Source: Gonocerus acuteangulatus (lineage: Eukaryota > Arthropoda > Insecta > Hemiptera > Coreidae). Taken from it: a DNA stretch of 64,000 nt. Below, piece by piece: positions 10,056 to 20,078 of the stretch; within the stretch, counting starts at the first letter, position 1; every line of letters begins with the position of its first letter. Where the stretch lies: NCBI GenBank assembly GCA_946811695.1, contig OX328123.1:36321660-36385659 (forward strand), written 5' to 3'. The translations under genes and the position numbers were made by a program. A model generated the notes under the pieces. The model did no database searches. It was not told the DNA's origin and saw only the letters and a list, made by a program, of their open reading frames with translations.

Positions 10056-10960
10056 TGTTCTCTAATTAGATTTAAAGAAATTTGAAGATTTTTTTAGAGT
10101 GTAACCTCAATAGCTCCTCCTTCCGAACATGCTAATTATGAAGCAAAGGATATTGTTTCGAATTGAAAAAACACAATATAATCACCAGAATAGGAAATAA
10201 AAAGGATAACAGCGGGTTGGCAGTAGGCTGGGATCATTTATTCTATCAATGATTGTGATAGTATATTAACAATTTTCACACAATAAGATGTTTGTAAATA
10301 GATGTTATAGTATGTTAAAGATCTACATTTATTTTTCTATATTTAATAATGATCTACATTTTTATTTTCAAAATCTCAGGATCTCCAAGTAGTTCGGACA
10401 CTGCTTCAAGAATTGTATTATTAAGTTATAAGATACAATGGACCTTTGTTGTAGTAAAGATCTAGATTGGAGGCTGCTGGACGTACGGTCTGCTGTTTAT
10501 GATTGGTTGGGTGCAAGCTGGACCAGGAGCAGCCATCTCAAGGCCTGATGCATCTCTCATCCTCTCCATAATTGCGTCTTTATTGGCCTTTCTGCGCACA
10601 TCACTGTAGCATGGATTCACTCACTTCACCTTCTATTCGTTCCTAGATCCACCCATTGATAACTGGTTCTTATCTTAGGATTAATAATGTTTATTTAATA
10701 GTGAGTTTTTCGATTTATATTCTTCATCTTGGAAATAATATGTAGATCTGTTACATATGAATTTATAAAAATTAGAACGTCAACTTCTAGAAGTGTACAA
10801 GCCTTAACGCTCAACTACAGCGCGCCTCCCTGTATTGTACCGTCCAGATAACACAAACAGATATCTCTTCAATTATTGGATTCTTGAAAATTTTGATGGT
10901 TCGTAGTATTTCTCTCTCTTGTAGGTGGCAGATAAAAAGGTCAGATTCGCAGGACCTTCG
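10056..10960. other. No gene seen
   Basis: AT-rich, apparently unique DNA with no frame above background and no element ends that I can define. Confidence 0.5.
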
Positions 10961-11880
10961 TCGTCTTAGCGCGCTTTCGTTTATATCCCTAATATCATTT
11001 GTAAAGCTTGAAACAGAAACAGTGAATAGTTTGTTTTAATATTCCTACTCGAATGACATATCCAAAAAAAGCAAGATATTAGGCGCCACAATGCACAAGA
11101 AACTGACAGTAGACAACCACGAAGCGGAAAATTAGAAGTACGCTATTTGAAGTACGTTTCTCATTTATTTACCTTGTTCTACTTAAATATTCATTTTTAT
11201 TTAAATATCATTAATCTTAAATATTTCATTTTTAATAAAAAATCTTACCCAATACTTTTGAATTTTAAGCATCGATTTCTGTGTATGAGATGGCTCAAGA
11301 ACTGACTGGGAATTTAAAAACTTTTTAAACACAATATTGTTGATAATTGTTTTTTTTTTTTTTTTTTCTTTCTATAACTTCCTCATATCCAAACAAACAA
11401 TAAGAACCGTTCAAAGGAAAGAAAGCAAAACTAATTTCTCCGACTGAGGCTCGAATTAATTTCGACCGTTTTTGGTTATATGGTTACCTTCCATATACCA
11501 CTTTTCCCGAACCATTGCCGCAATATCCAATAAAATATTGAAAATTTCCAAACTGTCTGTTAACAACGTAACCAAAATTTTAATATCTCCCGAAGTCCCA
11601 ACGTCCTCAGTCGGAGAAATAATTGCTCAAAACCTCGTAAGTGTTTCGTTTCTTTATTTTCGTTTTCTCATTTTTTTATTGCTTGTCATTCCTTTTAAAA
11701 TTAAAATGAATTCGCCATAAAAATGAAATACGTAAAACAAGAAAAAACTTGGCTGTTTTTAACAGAGCTTTCCGAGCGGAAATTACTTGCTTGGAAGAGG
11801 CCAAGCAAGTAATTTCCGCTACTCTAAGTTTTCTTTGCATTATTGGCGCCTAAAATCTCACTTCCCTAGTAGATAAAGGT
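10961..11880. mobile_element. Helitron-like remnants (subfamily A type)
   Basis: A plus-strand 5' end is at about 10945-11040 (TTCGCAGGACC, CTTAGCGCGC, ATATCCCTAATATCATTTG). Around 11160-11870 the internal blocks of the same superfamily appear in the opposite orientation (GGCGCCTAAAATCTCACTTC near 11845). The frame at 11472-11720 is repeat-derived. Confidence 0.45.
11775..11820. repeat. Perfect 20-bp hairpin with 6-base loop
   Basis: Arms AGCGGAAATTACTTGCTTGG (11775-11794) and its exact complement (11801-11820) flank AAGAGG. It lies in the Helitron-like internal block, where other copies have AGCGGAATTC-type sequence once only (for example near 4010 and 30790), so the palindrome is peculiar to this copy. 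Confidence 0.9.
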
Positions 11881-12623
11881 TTTAACGAATGGAAGATGGA
11901 GTAGGTAGATTGAGATACTACCGCTTCTGGCAATTTTGCATGCATTCTTGCCATTAAAGCGACTATAATTAATGTCGTTTTTATTCATTTCATTGGAGAA
12001 AGAATTAACATTTGCTTAACAGAATAATTAATAGAAATACAAATATTAACAGTTCTAGATGCTAATCTTTTAGATGCAGAAGCACCGTAAAAAAAGAAAG
12101 AATAAAAAAAATCAAACTTTCTAGATGATACTATCGCACTAAGATCCTGCAATTCTGAATTCTCTTATATATAATTGTCTGTTTGCGTCGTTCGTATGAA
12201 TTTGAAATACCGTTTTTTTCTGAGCTATGGGATTTGAAACTACGACATTTCTCATATAATAGTCTAAATTGTTCGTCGGGTCGACGCCATATGCGTATAT
12301 TCTCTCTACAGTGAGGGAGGAGACGCCCTAAAATAGGCCGTTTCATATGTCCATTAATTTTGTTTCTGCCGTTAACCGTTCGAATCCTGAATTCTCAGTT
12401 TAAACTCTGATAAAGGCCGCGTGATAAAATCAATTCCCAGGGATCTCGAATCTTATCAATTTCCAGGCCCTATCTCGTTGTATTTTTAATTCTATATAAT
12501 TCTATTTCCTGTCATTTAATTTTTTCAGGGGAGGCTTTCTAAAATCTTTCGAGATGTGAAAGCGTTTTAAGGAGAGTTTTATTTTTCCCCGAAGGTCTTT
12601 TCAGATAATACAAGTGAATGTAT

Positions 12624-12626
<3 letters not shown>
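11881..12626. other. No gene seen
   Basis: AT-rich DNA. A 71-codon minus-strand frame at 12131-12346 has no recognisable domain. Confidence 0.5.
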
Positions 12627-12628
<2 letters not shown>

Positions 12629-12692
<64 letters not shown>

Positions 12693-13650
12693 AGCATCCT
12701 TGTAGTAGGATACCCTCAGGCTTTTTCAGACCTTATTTTCCAAGTAACCTGCTTGGTTCACCTACTCTGCCAAAGTGCCAAAAAACGGATTAGCAGCCTG
12801 TTGATGGATTACATGGATCAGACAGATAAGGTGGACTTACATCTGTGTCCCATTGTTTCAGATGTTGATTTTTTTTAACATGCCAGTCATATACTTATAT
12901 AATATTTATTTATTGACATGTAGAGCTCGCTCACGTAGCGATTTACTCTTCGTGATTGTTCGAGGTAGGAACCACTCTCAAATCCAAATTATATGGATAT
13001 TCTGTGAAAGCATTTGTACATTTTAAGCTACAACTGCTCTCAAATGTTTAAGCATTGTGTCCATTACTACACTTCACGTTAAGTCATACATGTTTTTGTA
13101 ATTTCTACCATGTGTGTGTGTGCAAAATATTATAAATATTTAATTCTTTAAGGTGAGTGATTATTGTGCTTATGTGTGTTTATCCGTCAAGAGTTCGTTC
13201 ATGTCGTTTGGTAGATTTAATCTGTCTCATTTTTTGCAAATGTTTTCGCATTAGCATGCGTTAGTACGTGTTTAATAGTGAAGCTAGTGTTGCAGATAGC
13301 ACAAGCTGGTCAGTCTTGTCTCGCCATTAAATGGCGATGTGTCAGCAACGAATGTCCGATACGCAATCTCTTCGGTCTGTTGCTTGATGGCGAAACACAT
13401 ACGGGTTTCTGTATTTACCTTAATTTGTTGTTTTGAGTGTTGGTCCAAATGTTTTGCCATTCATTTTTTAAGTATGTTATTACGTTCATAAGTAAGTCTT
13501 GTATCAGTTCTTCCACGTCTACTGTACACTCTGCAGTTGCTTGTTTAGCATATTTGTCGGCTTCTGTGTTCCCTGAGATGCCCATGTGTCCGAGTATCCA
13601 CCTATACGCACAAAACCGACCGAGATTTCAGCTCGCATCGGTTACATCTG
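12629..13650 (-). pseudogene. I-type (RNase H-bearing) non-LTR retrotransposon, 5'-truncated 3' end with ~60-base poly(A)
   Basis: On the minus strand a T run of about 57 bases (12629-12685 on plus) is the poly(A) tail. Upstream of it the translated DNA contains the last RNase H motif (WILGHMGISGNTEAD) and a C-terminal zinc-knuckle-like segment with RIGHSLLTHRHLM, then C..C and a later H. This matches the C-terminus of the LINE at 25746-28243. Stops and frameshifts interrupt the reading. The RT domain is absent, so the copy is truncated within RNase H. A poly(A) this long suggests a fairly young insertion although the frame is broken. Confidence 0.75.
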
Positions 13651-15141
13651 TTTGGATTCTAGCATACCATTGTGTTTTCTCATATGAATCTTTTATTGAC
13701 GCGAATTTCACTTGCATGGACTAGTAGAGTTGCTAATGAAGCCATTTCCACTTGTAATCTAGAACAGGAGGTGATTTTACAGTCCGAAATTTTAGTTCTG
13801 GAAACAAGTGGCGTTTCAATAATAAATATAACACGGGAGCACTCGTACGCGGAGAAAACTTCTCTACAGTCACGATTTGAATTACAAACATAGGCTGTGA
13901 AGGTCAAGAAGCAAATAACCTATTTATTTAAATTTCCGGTTATAATTAACTGATATAAGGGAGTTATATGGTGAGAGATGAAAACTCATGAAGCGAATTC
14001 TCTCCTGCAAAGATCTTCTTAAATTTACTTGCGCAGTGTGTGAAGGAAGTTGTTCTTTCAAAACAATATACCCAAGTTCTTGAACTAAAACTCTTTTTTT
14101 GTGGAAATATCACGCTAGAATACTGATAAATAGTTCCAAGACGATTCCTTCTCTGCTGAACGCTCCTGACTAACTGTGACGGTGTTAGGGTACCGTAGTA
14201 ATGGAGTGCAAAGTAGATGGGCATTCATTGCACGTACACAGACATTTGAATGGAGCTTTAGTCAGACAGGTTTATATCTCAGGTTCAAGGTCCAGGGGTA
14301 TTTGACTTTCAAACAGATAACGCTTATCACCTCAACCAATTATTCGGATATTATTATATAATCAACATTGAGTTGTGATTTTTAGTTCGTTTCCTCCCTC
14401 CCAAGAGGGAGGGAGGGAGGAAACGAGAAATGTCGACGTTCCAGAAACAAAACGACATCCTTCGTCGTTTTGTTTCTACGTCGCTATATATTTTGTTCCC
14501 TTCCTTGAAGCTGTCTATTCATATTTACACTGATATGCTACAGTACTTCTCGTTGTTGGCGCTCCAGGAAATATCCCAAATTACGAGATTACTTCTAGTT
14601 GGTGGGTTTCCCCGTAGTTCATTGGCTAACTTCCTTGAATTCTCATCCCCTTCATCATAAATAATAGCAACAGCGGCTCTTCTGAACGAACAGCTTTCTG
14701 AAGAAGCCCAGGAGAAGAAGATGTGATCCAAATCTCATTAGAAGTTTTTATTTTAAATATAGAATTTATTTTAGAATCATTTTGCCCATTTATTATTCGG
14801 TGAAACCTTAAATTTTCATGTAAGTGTAGAAGTCTTAAAATTAATGATTTAAGAAGATTATATGTGATCATTATTACATTACAGTTTCATCACAACATTT
14901 TTATAATAACGTGTATCAATTCATGTTTTAAGGTGATTGTATTTTTTCTTTTTCCTTAAGAATAGAATTAGATCTATTGCAAGTCGAAAAATTTGGCCTC
15001 ACTGAGCGCCGGAGGCCCTAGTTTGGGAAAGAAACATGTAAGTACCTCAATCTTTTTGATTACGGTATCATCTTTGAATTTTTTTTTATTTTTTTTAAGT
15101 CGAATGAGACCTCTAACAATTCGATAAAATAATTATTTTTA
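13651..15141. other. No recognised gene
   Basis: Overlapping short frames on both strands (61-95 codons) without domains. The only structured feature is the hairpin at 14388-14425. Confidence 0.45.
14388..14425. repeat. Purine/pyrimidine hairpin, 15-bp arms
   Basis: CGTTTCCTCCCTCCC (14388-14402) pairs perfectly with 14411-14425. It resembles the subfamily A 3' hairpin of the Helitron-like elements (GGTTCCTCCCT stem) but is not followed by CTAA, so it may be a decayed 3' end. Confidence 0.7.
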
Positions 15142-15440
15142 TTATGAAGAAAAACATACATATTTTAAGTCATTTTTTGCTAAGTGAGTGAAGACACGTG
15201 TAATTCCAAATTTATTTTTGAGTTCTGATTCGAATAAATTATCAACCAAGGTATTACTGTTCTCGACGTCTTCATGTTTTGCAAGTATAAGCATAAATTG
15301 AACAGTTTTACACGAGGTAGATCTCACTGTTAATGTACAGTTACTTGCTAGCAAAGAATGTTCAACAACTCTCTGCAGAAAATAATAATGGTAAAGCCAA
15401 GTTCGGACGTTTTCGAGTTCATTGCCCTCCAGGGAGAAAA
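15142..15440 (-). repeat. Two-copy repeat with open reading frame, copy 1
   Basis: Inverted relative to 19600-19890. Shared words include GCTAGCAAGTAACTG and CTGCAGAGA on the minus strand. The 174-codon frame at 15142-15666 spans this repeat and the adjacent 300-bp repeat, so it is a composite. The repeat-specific part ends in residues AKNDLKYVCFSS. I do not recognise a protein family. Confidence 0.5.
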
Positions 15441-15467
15441 GTTCAAAGTTTGGGACTTGATCTATAC

Positions 15468-15772
15468 AGGGTGTCCCGTAAATAGCGCACAGAGTTAATA
15501 TGGTAACGATTTGTCTTCTTTCTATATCGGACATGCAACAGATAACAAACAAATAACCACTCAGTAACAGACTGGAACCGAATGGTTCCTGTATGGAATA
15601 TGTTTGGAGATTGCATACACATCTGCCAGGCCAAGTACACCCAAACTTCTTAACTCTATAGAGCAAACAGCTCTGAAAATAGCTAAGAGCACATACAGAT
15701 TGTCTCGTAAATGTTTAGTCATATTGTGGGAGGTGATAGAGGACTTATAGGGGAACAAAAAATGTTCTACGA
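15468..15772 (+). repeat. ~300-bp interspersed repeat, copy 2
   Basis: Partner of 9755-10055. Begins with TACAGGGTGTCCCGTAAATA at 15470 and ends near GAACAAAAAATGTTCTACG. No coding content. Confidence 0.7.
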
Positions 15773-16875
15773 CGATTTTCCGAGCCTAAGACACTCCTCA
15801 TATCAAGAGACCTACCTGTGTGGTCAAAATCGGTCAAACGGTGTGGATTTGTATAATGAACAAACATACAGAAAGACGGGGGGGGGGTAAACGTTTTTGA
15901 CATAGCCTACGAGACTTCCCGGATCAAGACCTACCAGTCCAGGAAATGAATTCTCAAAAACAGCTATAGATGGAAATGCTTGGAACAAAATTTTGAGTTC
16001 ACAATTTTGTTAAAAGACAACTTAGGAGGCGAACATATCAAAAGTCCCCGCCCGTAGCCTTTAGGCGGGGGGGGGGAGGGTTGGTAAAAGGGTGTGTACA
16101 ATACTGTTAATAAATAATCGTGATGAATGGATAAAAATTACCTTTTCCAACGACTCAAATATTGTCCTCTAGTGCTATATTTAGATCAAGAAAACTATTT
16201 TTACACTGAGTCAATATCTGAATTAAAAATCATGGCTTCTGTTTCGAAGGTTGTGTTTGAACCATTTCCTTACTTTGGCCCAACCTCTAACCTATATAAT
16301 TAAGCGTATTTTATATTTATTAAATGAGTTGAGTTTTCTAACGTAGGACGAATGAAACCATTTTTATTCCAATATCTGTAACCGCTTACGGGAAGAGTGA
16401 ACACAACTAGTTTTCCTAATGTTCGGTTTCAGTATTCAGAAACGATAGATTTAATTTAAAATTGCCTGAGATTTAAATTGTCGTTACGTTTAGGAATGAG
16501 GAAAGTTTTATATTTTGTTAAATATCTCAGAAACAGTTAGAAACTCGTGGTGAGCGAACGAAATGTTTGAAAAGCTTACATTCTCTTCGGTTCTGATTAA
16601 TTTTCAATGGCATGAGGAGAAATAAGTGCTATAATTTTTCAATCTGAGAAATAAGTGCTTTTATATTTTATTAAGAATATGTTTTGGTCCTTTGAACGGT
16701 TGTTTGTGTCTGTTTCCCTCTGCTTTTTATTTCAACAAAAGTTGAAATTTTTCTCGAGCCGCAATTAAATACATATTTAAAAGATATTAACAATTTTCTT
16801 CACAGAAATTATATTTATTGAAAACATATAAATAGAAGTACAAAATATGTATGTTAATATTAAATTAAAACACAT
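15773..16875. other. No gene seen; repeat-like DNA at the left
   Basis: The segment 15815-15890 (GGTCAAAATCGGTCAAACGG, then AACATACAGAAAGACGGGG) belongs to a motif class widespread in invertebrate repeats. A G run (16068-16080) and AT-rich DNA follow. No frame or element end recognised. Confidence 0.45.
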
Positions 16876-17264
16876 TCATTTTACTTCCCTTGATAACCAA
16901 ATTTTAAAATTTGGTGAATAATTGGAGACAGGAGTTGTCAGTACTTTTTTGAGATGCTGGTTAGTTAATACTAATCGGTGTTTGGATTTCACGAATTCTA
17001 AAGTGGAATAAAATGATTCACATACTTATGTTGTTTCGAATATTGAAATAATTCTCCAAGCAGCTTTATTTCAGGATATATCAATTCTTCTAAATGTTTC
17101 CAAAATTCAGTAAACAGCGTCGACTTATATTTTAAGTGTAGAGCTTGATCTTCTTGAATCTCTATTAATTATAATTCTCCAGGTTCACAAAAATGAAAAG
17201 GGAACTCGGGTACATTTATGGAGGGCCACAAATAATTCAAAGAGCCGCAGGTTGGCCACCCCTG
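16876..17264 (-). pseudogene. hAT transposase C-terminal domain relic with one terminal repeat
   Basis: Reading the minus strand to the stop at 16876-16878 gives a typical hAT C-terminal dimerisation segment: VCESFYSTLEFVKSKHRLVL followed by NQHLKKVL and NYSPNFKIWL. A stop lies just before VCESF, and the preceding helix-rich part (EFWKHLEELIYPEIKLLGEL) is in a shifted frame. At 17242-17264 the plus strand reads GAGCCGCAGG...CCACCCCTG, a hAT terminal inverted repeat. The opposite terminus and the rest of transposase are missing, so this is an internally deleted, dead copy. Confidence 0.75.
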
Positions 17265-17289
17265 CTATATTATCCACCATCAAATGGAA

Positions 17290-17290
<1 letters not shown>

Positions 17291-17346
<56 letters not shown>

Positions 17347-17350
17347 CGCG
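17291..17350. repeat. Compound (AT)n-(GT)n microsatellite
   Basis: An AC start, about 35 bases of AT and about 20 of GT, ending in GCGCGC. Confidence 0.95.
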
Positions 17351-17998
17351 CATTTTAGGGCCGCTTAAATAATTATCATAAACTAGTTTCATAACTATAA
17401 ACCAACTATACAACATATAAAATTAGCAACGATTTTCTTTAAATAATTGGGATCGCTGGTTTTAATAAATTTATTATTTGTGATCGGAGTGCTTGTCTCA
17501 AAACCCTAGTTGCATTATGTTTTGGGGGGAAAAAAACCCAGATAGAATAAACTAATGTAGTGAAACAGGAAGGCTGATTGTAAAAAAAAACATAAATAAG
17601 ACCGGTCTCAGAGCTGAGGTCATTCACCCTGTACAACACCTTGATAAAGCGAACCATGTACTAAGGGAGCCTTGTTTCTGTCCCTTTTATACAGCTTCAT
17701 TGTTCACAAGACATAACGGTATTTTATTATTGTAAAGGACAGAAGGAGCTTTGGAAGAATTTAATTAAAATATTGTTGTGATATTTGTCAAGAAAAAAAA
17801 ATCAAGGAAATTTACATTTAATTCTAAATCTTTAGCAATTTACGAAGGAATTTAGCTGTTAAGGTTGCACTGATGTAAGAATTTTATAAAAATATCTACA
17901 AATCTCCATCGAATCAATCAACTAGTTTCCGAAATATGCACTTATATGCACTCCACACTATTTATGAACGTCACAATGTTTGTCCTTTCGCCACGAAA
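17351..17998. other. No gene seen
   Basis: AT-rich DNA; no recognised frame or element end. Confidence 0.5.
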
Positions 17999-18166
17999 GT
18001 TTGTATGCAGCATTTTCAACATTTGTTCGTTAACCAACGAGTTTGTATGCAGCGTTTTCAACATTTGTTCATTAACCAACACGTTTGTACGCAGCGTTAT
18101 CAACATTTGTTCGTTAACCAACAAGTTTGTATGCAGCGTTTTCAACATTTGTTCGTTAACCAAATC
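17999..18166. repeat. 42-bp minisatellite, four tandem units
   Basis: Units start GTTTGTATGCAGC at 17999, 18041, 18083 and 18125 and differ at one to four positions, with a degenerate end in the last. The period is a multiple of three, so three reading frames (two plus, one minus) stay open across it and produce 14-residue repeats such as VCMQRFQHLFVNQ. Nothing upstream or downstream extends these frames, so I do not treat them as genes. Confidence 0.92.
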
Positions 18167-18870
18167 AGTCCATCACAAGGGGGAGTTTATTACGGACTGG
18201 AACTACTAATTCATTCCTAACGGTCGAACATTACTCTGTAATCAAATTATTATATTGACAATATGGGGAGCTATTTTTACTCCCTTGCAACAAAATTTGG
18301 AATATATCGTGACCAAAAAATGAGAAAATGTGTAAAACAAAATTAGTCTGTTAAGAGTATGAGTTTATTCAACAAAAAAAACACACTTTTGAATTGCGTC
18401 ATTCCCTTTACATCATATGCGGGTTAGCTCTCTATGGAAACTAGGAGGAAACGCGCTAACAGAAACTCCATTGGCCTTGAAGACGCCCTCCTCGAGAGGG
18501 GACAGGATCCTGTAGCTGCAATCTCAGGAAGGTAATTATCGACCTCAAAAATAGACCGCAGCCTACTAATTTTCAGCCTTCATGTCACGCAACTAAATCC
18601 TTAAAGAAATACCAAACCAATTGTTTTAAATACCTCCTACCATTTTTTCGCCGTAAGCCCCTATTTTCTCCTTTTATTAGCAATTTTAATAAGTATTTAT
18701 TGCGTCTGTAAAGCCAAGACGAAATGTCTTCTTACCCGCTTTGATCCAGGGTTTCACAACAAAATGTCATCAAAATATGTTTCAGTTCTTATTTATTCAT
18801 AAAGTTATTGTTAAAAAAATAACCCTTTAATTATCTCCTTTTATTATATGTTTTGTGTTCTTATTTTAGT
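18167..18870. other. No gene seen
   Basis: AT-rich. AACGCGCTAAC near 18450 recalls the A-type inverted repeat of the Helitron-like family, but the surrounding DNA does not match. A 17-base G run lies at 18872-18888. Confidence 0.45.
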
Positions 18871-18889
18871 TGGGGGGGGGGGGGGGGGA

Positions 18890-19007
18890 TTTCAGGCGAT
18901 CTTACTGCAGGGTCATTAGCATTTATCCATCTAGTACATAGGATCGATGCAGATTTAAATATTATTTCATGAGTGCAATAGCTTACATTCCTTCAGGAAT
19001 GTTCTAA
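18890..19007 (+). mobile_element. Helitron-like element, subfamily B, 3' end only
   Basis: The segment with CATAGGATCGATGCAGATTT and ATTTCATGAGTGCAATAGCT aligns with the end of the copy at 1-646. Its hairpin is ACATTCC, loop TTCA, GGAATGT (18985-19002), followed by TCTAA. Compared with the usual ACTTTCC/GGAAAGT stem, both strands changed together, so the pairing is preserved. Confidence 0.65.
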
Positions 19008-19599
19008 ACGCGATGAAATATAATGAAATGGGCTTATAGACTTCCACTTGATGGATTAAATATATATCAGGCGGAGCCCAACAAATAGAGATCGGAATTT
19101 AATGAACATGATTTATTCATTTCAGCTCTTCAAGTTTCGCGCCTTTAGTGCCTTTTCAGGAGCTAGACCTAAAATTATTTACAGCTACGGTAGGCACGTC
19201 ATCCTTCCACTATCAGGGCAATGTTACACAGTGGTGTCGATAGGGGAACACTCCTAAACCGAAAGATGAAGTCATCTCGTAGTTTTTAGTGAAAAGTAAA
19301 ACAATATTTTATGCTACTTATTTTATGCTTGAAAAATGGCTTTACCTAAGAAGTATCATGTATATGTGTAGGTTTTAAACGATTTTTGTTGTTGGTACAT
19401 TTACCATGAACTTGGTGCATTCAGACTGTGACGATATTTGTAATGAAACTCAACAATCGTTAGTTTATTTGGAGTAGGTAAAAAAACGGTACTTAGCAAT
19501 GGTATTAGCTTAGTTGTACCTACAAATTTATCTATTCTAGTTGCTGTCCTATACATTTCATCGCCGTATTTGTGCGTAGCCTAATAAAATGAATGTGTC
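19008..19599. other. No gene seen
   Basis: AT-rich, unique-looking. Confidence 0.5.
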
Positions 19600-19890
19600 A
19601 ATTAGCGATGCAGTTTAAAAAAAAAAAAAAAAAAACAAACAAAAAAAAAGCGTCTTTACCCTTATTATTTTCTGCAGAGAAATGTTGAATATTTTGTGCT
19701 AGCAAGTAACTGAACATTAACAATGAGATCCATCTACTATCTCGTGTGAAACTGTTAAATTTATTCGTTATACGCGCAAATTTCAATAAAGAGAAATACG
19801 TTGAGAACTGTTAACAGTACTACTGTTGTTCATTTATTTGACTCAGCACTCAAAAATACATTTGGAATTACACATCACTCCACCCATTGA
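19600..19890 (+). repeat. Two-copy repeat, copy 2
   Basis: Inverted partner of 15142-15440. Shares TTATTTTCTGCAGAGA, GCTAGCAAGTAACTG, ACTCAAAAATA and TTTGGAATTACAC. The A run at 19618-19635 sits at its left edge. Confidence 0.5.
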
Positions 19891-20078
19891 GTTGCTGTTT
19901 GTCAAATTTTTCTTAATATAAAGCCCGTTTATGGAACAAAATAATAATTCTATCGAATTGGTACTGGTCTCATTCGACTCAGCACAAAATATACTTCAAA
20001 AAGGATGCCAAAATTGGCGTTTCGCACAACTATACAACATGATTTCTTTAAATTGTTGACATTCCACATCAACAACAA

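Noticed and set aside
12629..12686. Long T run as a transcription terminator or sequencing artefact
   Set aside because: RNase H and zinc-knuckle sequence upstream on the minus strand shows it is a LINE poly(A) tail. Its exact length may still be uncertain.
17942..18220. Repeat-protein gene on either strand
   Set aside because: Three different frames are open equally, and none continues beyond the 42-bp repeats with recognisable sequence.
18872..18888. G runs (also 48989, 37520-37550) as G-quadruplex regulatory sites
   Set aside because: They are single homopolymer runs inside transposon-derived DNA, with no promoter context.
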